Positions 28,481-37,574 of a stretch of 64,000 bases of DNA are shown one piece after another (the first letter of the stretch is position 1; each line of letters starts with the position of its first letter). The notes beneath the pieces are model-generated. The model saw only the letters and a program-made list of their open reading frames with translations. It was not told where the DNA came from and ran no database searches. The DNA is from JBBQXK01 sp038209775 (lineage in GTDB: Bacteria > Pseudomonadota > Alphaproteobacteria > Rhodobacterales > Rhodobacteraceae), in NCBI GenBank assembly GCA_038209775.1, contig JBBQXK010000016.1, positions 8,284 to 72,283 of the forward strand, written 5' to 3'. The translations under genes and the position numbers were made by a program.

Positions 28481-28948
28481 ATGCGCTGCCCGTTCTGCGG
28501 TAACATCGACACCCAGGTAAAGGATTCCCGCCCGGCCGAGGATCACGTCTCGATCCGGCGGCGGCGGTTCTGCCCCGCATGCGGCGGCCGCTTCACCACC
28601 TATGAACGTGTGCAATTGCGCGATCTGGTGGTCATCAAATCATCCGGCAAGCGTGAGGATTTCGACCGCTCGAAACTCGAACGCTCGATCCGCATCGCCA
28701 TGCAGAAACGCCCCATCGACCCCGAACGTATCGACCAGATGATATCGGGCATCGTGCGGCGGCTGGAATCGTTGGGTGAAACCGACATCCCGTCGAAAGA
28801 GATCGGCGGCATCGTGATGGAAAGCCTGGCCCGCATCGACACCGTGGCCTATGTGCGCTTTGCCAGTGTTTACAAGAACTTCCAGGCGGCGGATGACTTT
28901 GACCGTTTCGTCAGTGAACTCCGGCCCCAGGCCCCGACGGAAGAGTGA
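28481..28948 (+). CDS. nrdR: Transcriptional repressor NrdR
   Basis: 155 residues. The N-terminal zinc ribbon has two CxxC pairs (MRCPFCGN and FCPACGG), followed by the RRRRF/TTYERV linker and an ATP-cone domain. It represses ribonucleotide reductase genes in response to ATP/dATP. A strong ribosome site, GGGAGGTGG, precedes ATG 28481. Overlap with ribD implies co-transcription, a common arrangement. Confidence 0.96.
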   Translation: MRCPFCGNIDTQVKDSRPAEDHVSIRRRRFCPACGGRFTTYERVQLRDLVVIKSSGKREDFDRSKLERSIRIAMQKRPIDPERIDQMISGIVRRLESLGETDIPSKEIGGIVMESLARIDTVAYVRFASVYKNFQAADDFDRFVSELRPQAPTEE

Positions 28949-30057
28949 CCGACGCCGCCCAAGACGGCGACCACATGGCCCACGCGCTTGCCCTTGCGGC
29001 GCGGGGGCTTGGGCGGACATGGCCCAACCCGGCGGTCGGCTGCGTCATCGTGCAGGGCGCCCGCATCGTCGGGCGCGGCTGGACGCAGGTCGGCGGCAGG
29101 CCCCACGCCGAGGTGCGCGCCTTGGCGCAGGCCGGGCCGCTGGCGCGCGGGGCCACGGCCTATGTCACCTTTGAGCCCTGCGCCCACCACGGCCAGACCC
29201 CCCCTTGCGCCGATGCCCTGATTGCCGCCGGAGTGGCCCGTGTGGTCACTGCGGCGACGGACCCCGACCCCCGGGTGCAGGGCCGCGGCCATGCGATGCT
29301 GCGCGCCGCCGGGATCGCGGTGACCGAGGGTGTTCTTGGCGCACAGGCGCGTATGCTGAACGCCGGGTTCCTGCTGCGGGTCACGCAAGGTCGCCCCCTT
29401 GTCACCCTGAAGCTTGCCATGTCGCTGGACGGGCGCATCGCCAATGCCGCCGGGGCCAGCCGCTGGATCACCGGCCCCCTAGCGCGCCGCGCGGTCCATG
29501 CGATGCGCGCGTGCCATGATGCGGTGATGGTCGGGATCGGCACCGCGCTGGCCGACGATCCCGACCTGACGGTGCGCGATCTTGGGCTTGCCCACCAACC
29601 CCTGCGCATCGTCCTCGACACCCACCTGCGCCTGTCGCCCACCAGCCGCCTTGCCCGCACAGCGCAAGACCTGCCGGTCTGGGTCTGCCACGGCTCCAAA
29701 GCAAACGCCAAAGCGGCAGGTCACCTGGCCGATGCCGGTGTCCGCCTCATCCCCTGCACCACAGACGCATCGGGCCATCTCGACCTTGCCCAAACCCTGC
29801 AGACCCTCGGTCGCGAAGGCCTCACCCGCGTCTTCTGCGAAGGCGGCGGCACCCTCGCCGCCGCCCTGATCGCCGCCAACCTCGCCGACCGCTTGATCAC
29901 GTTCCACGCAGGCCACGCCTTCGGCGCGTCAGGCACCGCCGCAATCGGCCCCCTTCCCGGCACCCCCCTCGGGCCCCCCGACTTCACCCCCGACCGCGTC
30001 GAGCAGATCGGCCCCGACAGCGTCACCTATTGGAGCCGCTCCCCGGCGCACCTTTGA
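28945..30057 (+). CDS. ribD: Bifunctional riboflavin deaminase/reductase RibD
   Basis: 370 residues, riboflavin biosynthesis steps 2 and 3. The N-terminal cytidine-deaminase fold has the zinc site HAEVRAL and PCAHHGQTPPC. The C-terminal reductase has VTLKLAMSLDGRIA and FCEGGGTLAAALI. GTG at 28945 overlaps the nrdR stop; ATG 28975 (MAHALAL) is closer to the start of homology and is the alternative. It ends facing soeC across a terminator-like repeat. Confidence 0.94.
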   Translation: MTDAAQDGDHMAHALALAARGLGRTWPNPAVGCVIVQGARIVGRGWTQVGGRPHAEVRALAQAGPLARGATAYVTFEPCAHHGQTPPCADALIAAGVARVVTAATDPDPRVQGRGHAMLRAAGIAVTEGVLGAQARMLNAGFLLRVTQGRPLVTLKLAMSLDGRIANAAGASRWITGPLARRAVHAMRACHDAVMVGIGTALADDPDLTVRDLGLAHQPLRIVLDTHLRLSPTSRLARTAQDLPVWVCHGSKANAKAAGHLADAGVRLIPCTTDASGHLDLAQTLQTLGREGLTRVFCEGGGTLAAALIAANLADRLITFHAGHAFGASGTAAIGPLPGTPLGPPDFTPDRVEQIGPDSVTYWSRSPAHL

Positions 30058-30110
30058 TTTCGCCTTTGCGGAAATATCCCACGGGGGGTCCGGGGGGTGT
30101 GAAACCCCCT
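30058..30110. repeat. Dispersed terminator-like repeat, inverse orientation
   Basis: Read on the minus strand: GGGGGTTTCACACCCCCC, then GGACCCCCCGTGG, GATATTT and CAAAGGCGAAA. Most of it is identical to the unit at 59293. It lies between the convergent 3' ends of ribD and soeC. Confidence 0.75.
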
Positions 30111-30114
30111 GGTC

Positions 30115-30981
30115 CTACCTCCGCCCATAGTACAGACCCACGACATGCTCGGCTTCGGCAAAGAACAACCACCGCGCCGCAAATGCCCCCGCCAGATGCG
30201 CCGTGGCTGCCACGAAAATCCCCGCAAACGATGGCACCATCACCAGCACCACTGCCGGCACCAGACCCGCCAGCCCCACCGCAATCAGCCGCAACCGCGC
30301 CGCATGCCGCCGCCCCACCACATGGATCATCTCGCGCAACAGATAGTTGTCCCCGGTATGCGGCCACTCGAACACCGATACCTCGCCCACAAGGCCGGTT
30401 GCCGTGCCCATCGTCTGGCCCGCCCGCGCGAATTGCCCGTCACCCAGCCGGAACGCCACCCGCAGCAGCACCACCAGCCCCAGACAGGCCAGCGCAGCAC
30501 TGCGCGCATGCCCCGACAGGATCAGCCCCCCGCTCACCGCAAAGCCCAGAAACAGCACCGGCGTCACCCAGTGATGCCAGCGCGGTACGGCGCGGATCTG
30601 GGCATAGATCATCCCCGTCGCCGCGACCGACGCCACTGCAAGAACCGCGCCCAACCACCCGATCACGCGCGGAAATCCCAGACCCAGCCAATCCGACAAC
30701 GCCATCGGCGCCAGCACCAAAAGGGCCGCCACCGACAACACCGCCTCGCGCGACAGCCAGCTTGTGCGCCACTGGGTAAACGCCAGCAGCGCCCGCTGCG
30801 GATTGCCCAGATGGAACGCCGACGATACCAGCCCCGCCAGCGCAAGCCCGTACCCCAACCCCCAGACCCAGAACGCCGCCCAGCCCTCAACCCCGACCAG
30901 CCCCGCCCCAAGACAGGCCAGAAACCCGAACCCCATCCCCGACAACACCGTGAACACAATGACCGAAGGTGCCGGATGCAT
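30115..30981 (-). CDS. soeC: SoeC-type membrane anchor (DmsC/NrfD-like quinone-interacting subunit)
   Basis: 288 residues, mostly hydrophobic, about eight membrane segments, with the DmsC-type features SSAFHLGNPQRALLAFTQWRTSW and LREMIHVVGRRHA. It would anchor the SoeAB dimer on the cytoplasmic face and pass electrons to quinone. Its start abuts the soeB stop. The assignment to SoeC rather than DmsC rests on the neighbouring xsc/pta genes and the lack of a Tat signal on SoeA. Confidence 0.8.
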   Translation of the reverse strand: MHPAPSVIVFTVLSGMGFGFLACLGAGLVGVEGWAAFWVWGLGYGLALAGLVSSAFHLGNPQRALLAFTQWRTSWLSREAVLSVAALLVLAPMALSDWLGLGFPRVIGWLGAVLAVASVAATGMIYAQIRAVPRWHHWVTPVLFLGFAVSGGLILSGHARSAALACLGLVVLLRVAFRLGDGQFARAGQTMGTATGLVGEVSVFEWPHTGDNYLLREMIHVVGRRHAARLRLIAVGLAGLVPAVVLVMVPSFAGIFVAATAHLAGAFAARWLFFAEAEHVVGLYYGRR

Positions 30982-31719
30982 TCAGATCTTCCCCAGCATC
31001 CGGTCAAGCCACCCGGCAAACCCGGTCGCCTTCAGGTCCAGAAGTGGCGCCAGCAACGACGCCTCGCGCCGCACGTCCTTCTTGCGGGTCGGCAGGTACT
31101 TGTTCACCGGCCGTGTACCAAGGTCGGGCAAAAGGTCAAAGCCGCCCCGTGCCGCAACCAGTTGGCTGACGGCGCTGGACGGATCACCAAGATCGCCGAA
31201 ATGGCGGGCACCCGTAGGGCAGGTGCGCACGCAGGCCGGTTCGCGGTCTTCCTCGGGCAGGTTCTCGTTATAGATACGGTCGACGCAAAGGGTGCATTTC
31301 TTCATCACCCCCGCCGCCGCATCCATCTCTCGCGCGCCGTAAGGGCAGGCCCAGGCACACAGCCCGCAACCGATGCAGGCGTCCTCGTTCACCAGCACAA
31401 TCCCGTCCTCGGCCCGCTTGTAGCTGGCCCCCGTGGGGCAGACGGTGACGCAAGGCGCATCCTCGCAATGCAGGCACGACCGGGGGAAGTTCACGATTTG
31501 TGCCGGGCCTTCAGCCGGTTGCACCTGATAGCTGTGAACCCGGTTGAGGAACGTCCCCGAAGGGCTTGCACCATAAGGATCCTGATCCGACAGCGGCACC
31601 CCATAGCCCTGATCGTTCCACCCCTTGCAGGCCGTCACGCAGGCATGACAGCCGACGCAGGTATCAAGGTCGATAACCAGTCCCAGTTTCACCTTGGAAG
31701 GCGGTGGAAGTGCAGTCAT
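30982..31719 (-). CDS. soeB: SoeB-type iron-sulfur subunit (four [4Fe-4S] clusters)
   Basis: 245 residues. Cysteine groups for four cubane clusters are visible: CVGCHACVTAC near the start, CLHCEDAPCVTVCP, CIGCGLCAWACP and CTLCVDRI with CVRTCPTG. No signal peptide, in keeping with a cytoplasmic location. It carries electrons from the molybdenum subunit to the membrane anchor. Separated from soeA by 64 bases. Confidence 0.85.
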   Translation of the reverse strand: MTALPPPSKVKLGLVIDLDTCVGCHACVTACKGWNDQGYGVPLSDQDPYGASPSGTFLNRVHSYQVQPAEGPAQIVNFPRSCLHCEDAPCVTVCPTGASYKRAEDGIVLVNEDACIGCGLCAWACPYGAREMDAAAGVMKKCTLCVDRIYNENLPEEDREPACVRTCPTGARHFGDLGDPSSAVSQLVAARGGFDLLPDLGTRPVNKYLPTRKKDVRREASLLAPLLDLKATGFAGWLDRMLGKI

Positions 31720-31783
31720 GGCCCGACCCCTGACCCAGAGGCTGTTGCCCGGCTGCTGCCGAATACCTCATCGAAACCGCTGC

Positions 31784-34624
31784 TCATGCGTCACCGTCCC
31801 TTCGGAATTTTCGAAAATTCCGGTCAAAATTCTTGGAAGAATTTTGTGTCGGGCGCCCCCCGCCGGTCGTTGGCAGCGCAGCAATGCCCGCAAATTGCGG
31901 TTCGCTCACCGCCTGCCGCCCGACCTTTTCGATCCTGACCCGCAGATCGAACCACGCCGCCTGTCCCGTCACCGGATCGGCGTTGGACCAGCGCATGCCG
32001 TCACCCTTGGCCGGCAGCAACTCGTGGATCAGGTGGTTCAGCAGGAACCCCTTCGTGGCCTCCGGCGCATCCGTATCCAGGCCCCAGGCCCCCTTGCGCT
32101 TGCCGATGGCGTTCCAGGTCCAGACGGTGTTCTCGTTAAGCGCCGCCATATGCGCCACCGGCACCACAATCTCGCCCGCAGGCGACGACAGCCGTGCCCA
32201 GTCGCCATCGGAAAAACCGTGGGTTTTCCATACCTTGGTGGGCACATACAGCAGGTTCCGCCCATGGATCTGGCGCAGCCAGGTATTCTGCGACCCCCAG
32301 CTATGGTACATCGCCATCGGTCTTTGCGTCAGCGCGTGCAGGGGAAACCCCTCGGCCCCGGTATCGCCAAAGGGCGGATACCAGACCGGCAACGGGTCCA
32401 TCGCCAGCCGCAACTGTGCGCGCAGATGGTCGGGCGGCTGGACAAAACCGTGCCCCTCGGCCGCCAGTTGGAACCGCCGCATCGGCTCGGAGTACAGCGG
32501 GAACAGATAGGGTTGGGGGCTGTCGAAGAAACTCATCGACACCGCCCAATCCTGATAGGCCATGTTCCACGGCTTGAAATACGCGGCCCCCGCAGGCACA
32601 TGCGCCTGAAAGAACCCGCCGTTCGCGATATAGGCGTCAAGCTGCCCTTCGTTCGGCGCACCCCGCCCGGTCGCCGTCCCATCCCCGCGATACCCGATCA
32701 GGGGGCCGACACCGGGACGGCGTTCGTGACGCTGGATATAGTCGGCATAGTCCGCAAACTTCGCCGTCCCGTCCGGCATCGTCATCCCCGGCAACCCCAA
32801 CCGCACCCCAAGGTCCAGCAGCACCGACTGGAACCCCCGCACATCGCGGTCAGGTTCCACCACAGGCCAACGGATCGCGTCACCCGCCGCATCAGGCTCG
32901 GATATCGGCCGATCCAGCAGTGATATGCAGTCATGCCGTTCCAGATAGGTGGTGTCGGGCAGGATCAGGTCGGCATAAGCCACCATTTCGGACGCATAGG
33001 CGTCGGAATAGATGATGCGCGGAATGACATACTCGCCCGCGGCGTCCTTGTCGGTCAGCATCCGCATGACCTCGGCGGTATTCATCGACGAATTCCACGC
33101 CATGTTCGCCATGTACAAGAACAGGGTGTCGATCCGGTACGGATCCCCCGCATGCGCGTTCGGTATGACCATCTGCATCAGGCCATGCGCCGAGAACGGG
33201 TTCTCCCAACTGAACGCCTTGTCGATGCGCGCGGGGCTGCCATCGGCCCGCAACGCCAGTTGGTCCGGGCCGCGCACATAGCCCAGATGCGGCCCGGCCA
33301 GCGGTTTGCCCGGGGCGGCGGTATAGTGCGGCGTCGGGTGCGCCTCGACCGGTTTCGGATAGGGCGGCTTCATCCGCCAGCCACCGGGGGTCTCGACCGA
33401 CCCCAACAGCACCTGCAGCAGATGCAGCGCGCGCGCGGTCTGGAAACCGTTGGAATGGGCGGAAATACCGCGCATGGCGTGGAACGATACCGGGCGGCCT
33501 ACCATCCGGTCATGCTTGTCGCCACGGAAATCGACCCAAGGCTCTTCGATCACCACCGGTGCATCAAACGCCGCCGCCGCGATGTCGGCGGCCAGCGCGC
33601 GGATGCGTGGGGCCGGGATGCCGCAGCGGTCGGCCACCGCCTCGGGCGCATGGGACGCATCCAGATAGCGTTCCGCCAGATGCTGGAACACCGTCCGGTG
33701 CCCCTGCCAGACAGCACCCAGATCGGGCTGCACCCCCGGCGCATCCCAACTGGCAGGCATGCCCGTGCGGCGGTCGATGACGAAGGGCTGGCTTTCGGCG
33801 TTCTTCACGAACAGCCCCTTTTCGGGGCCTTCAGTGCCGTTCACCAGAAACGCGCAATTTGTCCAGCGCGCGAGGTAGTCGAGGTCAACCTTCCCCGCCT
33901 CCAGCAGGCAATGGATCAGCGCCAGGATCAAGAGCCCGTCCGTCCCCGGCGTGATCCCCAGCCAATCGTCGGCCACCGCGTTGTAGCCGGTGCGGATCGG
34001 GTTCACCCCGACGATCCGCACGCCGCGGTCCTTCAGCTTGCCGATGCCGATCTTGATCGGGTTGCTGTCATGGTCCTCGGCCACGCCGAACAGCACGAAC
34101 AGCTTGGTCCGGTCCCAGTCGGGCGCGCCAAACTCCCAGAACGCGCCGCCGATGGTATAGATGCCCCCCGCCGCCATGTTCACCGAACAAAAGCCCCCGT
34201 GTGCGGCATAGTTGGGCGTGCCGTATTGCTGCGCCCACCAGCCGGTGAAGGATTGCGACTGGTCCCGCCCGGTGAAGAACGCCAGCTTCTCGGGGGCCGT
34301 CTCGCGGATCGGCTTCAGCCAGGACACCGCCAGCGCCAAGGCCTCGTCCCACGAGATTTCCTCGAACGCCCCCGACCCCCGTGGCCCGACCCGCCGCAGC
34401 GGCGCGCGCAACCGCGAAGGTGCCGTCACCTGCATGATCCCCGACGCCCCCTTGGCGCACAGCACGCCCTTGTTCACCGGGTGGTCGCGGTTGCCCTCGA
34501 TGTAGGTGACGCGCCCCTCTTTCAGATGCACGTTGATGCCGCAGCGGCAGGCGCACATGTAGCAGGTGGTGCGGCGGATATCGTCCGAAACGGGCGGCGA
34601 GGTCTTGATGCGCGGCTGGTTCAT
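31784..34624 (-). CDS. soeA: SoeA-type molybdopterin sulfite dehydrogenase catalytic subunit
   Basis: 946 residues of the DMSO-reductase (CISM) superfamily. The N-terminal [4Fe-4S] motif is CYMCACRCGI with a fourth Cys in GVLCAKG. Molybdopterin guanine dinucleotide-binding stretches include AFFTGRDQSQSF and FVLFGVAEDHDSNP. There is no twin-arginine signal, so the enzyme is cytoplasmic, as known for SoeABC and unlike periplasmic DmsA or SorA. Sulfite released by Xsc is the expected substrate. The start overlaps the ackA stop by ATGA, which ties it to taurine degradation. Confidence 0.82.
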   Translation of the reverse strand: MNQPRIKTSPPVSDDIRRTTCYMCACRCGINVHLKEGRVTYIEGNRDHPVNKGVLCAKGASGIMQVTAPSRLRAPLRRVGPRGSGAFEEISWDEALALAVSWLKPIRETAPEKLAFFTGRDQSQSFTGWWAQQYGTPNYAAHGGFCSVNMAAGGIYTIGGAFWEFGAPDWDRTKLFVLFGVAEDHDSNPIKIGIGKLKDRGVRIVGVNPIRTGYNAVADDWLGITPGTDGLLILALIHCLLEAGKVDLDYLARWTNCAFLVNGTEGPEKGLFVKNAESQPFVIDRRTGMPASWDAPGVQPDLGAVWQGHRTVFQHLAERYLDASHAPEAVADRCGIPAPRIRALAADIAAAAFDAPVVIEEPWVDFRGDKHDRMVGRPVSFHAMRGISAHSNGFQTARALHLLQVLLGSVETPGGWRMKPPYPKPVEAHPTPHYTAAPGKPLAGPHLGYVRGPDQLALRADGSPARIDKAFSWENPFSAHGLMQMVIPNAHAGDPYRIDTLFLYMANMAWNSSMNTAEVMRMLTDKDAAGEYVIPRIIYSDAYASEMVAYADLILPDTTYLERHDCISLLDRPISEPDAAGDAIRWPVVEPDRDVRGFQSVLLDLGVRLGLPGMTMPDGTAKFADYADYIQRHERRPGVGPLIGYRGDGTATGRGAPNEGQLDAYIANGGFFQAHVPAGAAYFKPWNMAYQDWAVSMSFFDSPQPYLFPLYSEPMRRFQLAAEGHGFVQPPDHLRAQLRLAMDPLPVWYPPFGDTGAEGFPLHALTQRPMAMYHSWGSQNTWLRQIHGRNLLYVPTKVWKTHGFSDGDWARLSSPAGEIVVPVAHMAALNENTVWTWNAIGKRKGAWGLDTDAPEATKGFLLNHLIHELLPAKGDGMRWSNADPVTGQAAWFDLRVRIEKVGRQAVSEPQFAGIAALPTTGGGRPTQNSSKNFDRNFRKFRRDGDA

Positions 34625-35739
34625 GACGCTCCTTCGGCGGCCATGACCAGCAGGGCCTCCCCGGCAATCTGACGCTCTTCGCGCGCCGGGACCAGCCGGA
34701 TTGCGACACGCGAAGTGGCAGAATGGATCTGCGCATGGCCCGCCAGATTTGCAGCGGGATCAAGCGCCACCCCTATGAACGCGAGCCCCTCAACGATGCC
34801 CGCGCGCACCCCTGCGTCATTTTCACCGATCCCGCCGGTAAAGGCCACGGCATCAAGCCCGCCCATCGCCGCCACCAGCGACCCGCCATGGCGCATCGCC
34901 CAATAGACAAAGTGCGCCCGGGCAAACTCCGCCCGCGCCGTGCCCGCCGCCGAAAGCACCCGCATGTCGGACGCGCCGCCCAACCCCAGAAGCCCGCTTT
35001 CCCGGTTCAGGATGCGCCCCGCCCCCGCAATCCCGTGTACCTCGGCCAGCCGCAACACGGCATTGCCGTCGATGCCGCCCGCCCGCGTCCCCATGGTCAG
35101 CCCGTCCAGCGGGCTATAGCCCATGCTCGTCGCAACCGACCGCCCATGCAGGATGGCACAGGCCGAGGCACCATTGCCAAGGTGATACGCCAGAAGGCGG
35201 GCGGGCACGGGCCCCGGCCACCCCGCCACCATCGCCGCATAGGACAACCCGTGAAAGCCATAGCGTTGCAGCCCCAGCGCCTCGACCTCAGGCGGCAGGG
35301 CATAGCGGCGGGCGACCTCGGGGATGGTTGCGTGGAACGCGGTGTCAAAGCTTGCGTATTGCGGCAGGGCGGGGGCAAGGGCGGTCAGCGCACGGACCGC
35401 TGCAAGGTTCGCGGGGTTGTGCAGGGGGGCCAGGGGGATCAGGTCGGCGATCTGCGCCTCGACGGCAGCGGTCAGGCGGCAAGGCGCGGTCAGCGTGGCC
35501 CCGCCATGCACGATGCGGTGCGCGGCGGCGGTCAGACGGTGCATCGGCCAACCCGCCTGTGCCAACGCGTCGATCAGCAGCGCCATGGCAGCGGCGTGAT
35601 CGGGGGCCACTACGGGCTGCCCGTCAAGACAGGCCTGCCCGCCGATCTCGGTCACCGCGACCGAAGCCACCTGTGCCAGATTTCGGTCAAAGACCCCGGC
35701 CTTGACCGAGGATGACCCCGCATTCAGCACCAGGATCAT
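34621..35739 (-). CDS. ackA: Acetate kinase
   Basis: 372 residues, ASKHA fold. It opens with MILVLNAGSSSVKAGVF, the phosphate-1 motif, and has HRIVHGG, the catalytic-region LAYHLGNGAS, MGYSPLDGLTMGTRAGGID and TGGIGEND. It converts acetyl phosphate and ADP to acetate and ATP (or the reverse). In this locus it can draw energy from acetyl phosphate made by Xsc. Somewhat shorter than typical AckA (about 400). Confidence 0.93.
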   Translation of the reverse strand: MILVLNAGSSSVKAGVFDRNLAQVASVAVTEIGGQACLDGQPVVAPDHAAAMALLIDALAQAGWPMHRLTAAAHRIVHGGATLTAPCRLTAAVEAQIADLIPLAPLHNPANLAAVRALTALAPALPQYASFDTAFHATIPEVARRYALPPEVEALGLQRYGFHGLSYAAMVAGWPGPVPARLLAYHLGNGASACAILHGRSVATSMGYSPLDGLTMGTRAGGIDGNAVLRLAEVHGIAGAGRILNRESGLLGLGGASDMRVLSAAGTARAEFARAHFVYWAMRHGGSLVAAMGGLDAVAFTGGIGENDAGVRAGIVEGLAFIGVALDPAANLAGHAQIHSATSRVAIRLVPAREERQIAGEALLVMAAEGAS

Positions 35740-35803
35740 CGACGTCCCTCCCGTTCCGTCAACGCGGGCCTTGCCCCGGCATCAGGACATCCCGGCAGCC
35801 CCC

Positions 35804-36736
35804 TCATCGCGGCATCCGCGCGACGATGGCCCCAAGGGCGGCCGAGGCCAGCCGGTCAGGCGCGCCCTGACTGCGCGAGGTCAGCAGCAGGGGCACCCGC
35901 GCGCCCATCACCACGCCACCCGCACAGGCGGCCATGCCAAGGCACATCAGCTTGAACAGGGCGTTGCCGGTGGTGATCTCGGGCACAAGGATGATGTCGG
36001 CATCACCGGGAACCGGCCCCGTGAACCCCTTGATCGCCGCCGCATCGCGCGACAGGATCAGGTCCAGCGCCATCGGCCCCTGCACGATGGCCTGTGGCAG
36101 GGCGGTCGCCGCCCAGGCGGCAATCTCGGCCGCCTCGACCGTCGATGGAAGGCCGGGCGTCACGTCTTCGGATGCGGCCAGCAGGGCCGCCTTGGGGGTG
36201 GTGATGCCCAAAGCCTGCGCCAGTTGCACCGCATGGGTCAGGGCGGCCTTGCGGGTCGGGATGTCGGGCATCGGGGCCAGCGCGCCATCGGTCAGGATCA
36301 GCGGCCGGTCATCCGACGGCAGGGTGATGTGGAACAGATGCGTGCAGATGCGGCCCTTCTCCCGCAGCCCCATGGCCGAGGGCAACAGCCCCTTGAGAAA
36401 GGTCGAGGTATGGATCTGCCCCTTCATGATGCTGTCCGCCTCGCCCTTCACGGCAAGGGCGGCGGCGGCGGGGGCGGCGTTGCGCTCGGGCGCGTCGATC
36501 AGCCGGAACGCGGCGATATCCCAGCCGATGGTTTCGGCAGCGGCGCGGATCCGGGCCGGATTGCCGATCAGGATCGGCTCGGCCAGTCCCGCCTCGGTCG
36601 CTTCGCGCAGGCCGGACAGCGGGGTGGCATCGCCCGCATTGACCAGCGCCACGCGGGGCGGGGCGCCCCCCCGGGCCTGTGCAAGCAGCCGCTCGGGGCA
36701 ATGCGGGGTCAGGGGCGAAAGGAAAGCTGTGCTCAT
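35804..36736 (-). CDS. pta: Phosphate acetyltransferase (short type)
   Basis: 310 residues from ATG 36736, chosen because AGGAT stands about 7 bases upstream; an ATG 12 bases earlier has a poorly placed site. Family motifs are VALVNAGDATPLSGL, ADSIMKGQIHTSTFLKG, ILTDGALAPMPD and the C-terminal PEITTGNALFKLM. It converts acetyl phosphate from Xsc to acetyl-CoA. This short class without the N-terminal regulatory domains is the one normally found beside xsc. Confidence 0.9.
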   Translation of the reverse strand: MSTAFLSPLTPHCPERLLAQARGGAPPRVALVNAGDATPLSGLREATEAGLAEPILIGNPARIRAAAETIGWDIAAFRLIDAPERNAAPAAAALAVKGEADSIMKGQIHTSTFLKGLLPSAMGLREKGRICTHLFHITLPSDDRPLILTDGALAPMPDIPTRKAALTHAVQLAQALGITTPKAALLAASEDVTPGLPSTVEAAEIAAWAATALPQAIVQGPMALDLILSRDAAAIKGFTGPVPGDADIILVPEITTGNALFKLMCLGMAACAGGVVMGARVPLLLTSRSQGAPDRLASAALGAIVARMPR

Positions 36737-36827
36737 GTCATCCTGCATCCTTGGGCGATCATCCTGCCGGACCGGACGGTCGGGCGATGGACAGGTGGCC
36801 CGCGGACGATGACACGATGATGACCCG

Positions 36828-37574
36828 CTACCACAAGCTGCGCCCCAGGCCGAGGGTCGCCAGCGTCGCCAGCAGCAGGATGGCAAAGCGGCGGAAATCC
36901 TGCGGGTCGGTGCCAAAGAAATGCCGCCCGCCCAGCCAGTTGCCGAAAACCGTCAGCGGCAACAGCCACAGCGACGCCCACAGCGTATCCCACCCCACCA
37001 GCCCAGCCCAGAAATACAGCGGCGCGGAATAAAGATCGAGCAGCGGAAAGTACGCGATCAGCGTGGCGCGGAACACCGCCGCCTGCATCGGCTGTGCCGC
37101 AAAGAACGCGGCCACCGGCAGGCCCCCCATCCCCGGCGCATTGGCAAGGCCCGACACGACCCCCGCCACCACATTCCCCGCGCCCCGCACCTCTGCCCCA
37201 AGCCGCCACCCGGCCATCAGCACACCGCACATCACCAGCACATAGCCCGAGATGGCGGCCCTTGCGGTGGCCTCGCTGACCCCGGTCAACAGCCACAACC
37301 CCAGCGGCAACCCCAGCGCCGCCCCGGCCAACAACAGCCAGACCCTGCGCCAGTCCACATCAGGCCCCGCCCCCCTTGCGGCCTGCAGCGACATCGCGGT
37401 CTCAAGGATCACCACGACCGCGACAAAGTTCAGCGGGTTCGTCACAAGCCCCGACGACGCCACCACCATCGCCGAAAACCCGAACCCCGAATAGCCGCGC
37501 ACAAAGGCCGCAACCGTCACCGCCAACGCCATCCAGACCGCCGCCCCCGATCCAAGATCGAAGGGCAGGGTCAT
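36828..37574 (-). CDS. TauE/SafE-family membrane exporter (probable sulfite/organosulfur anion)
   Basis: 248 residues from ATG 37574, which overlaps the xsc stop by ATGA. About eight membrane helices arranged as two halves, with the family motif RGYSGFGFSAM near the first helix and NAPGMGGLPVA in the second half. Proteins of this family next to xsc are proposed to export sulfite. It sits between xsc and pta and is therefore translated with the sulfite-producing enzyme. Confidence 0.85.
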   Translation of the reverse strand: MTLPFDLGSGAAVWMALAVTVAAFVRGYSGFGFSAMVVASSGLVTNPLNFVAVVVILETAMSLQAARGAGPDVDWRRVWLLLAGAALGLPLGLWLLTGVSEATARAAISGYVLVMCGVLMAGWRLGAEVRGAGNVVAGVVSGLANAPGMGGLPVAAFFAAQPMQAAVFRATLIAYFPLLDLYSAPLYFWAGLVGWDTLWASLWLLPLTVFGNWLGGRHFFGTDPQDFRRFAILLLATLATLGLGRSLW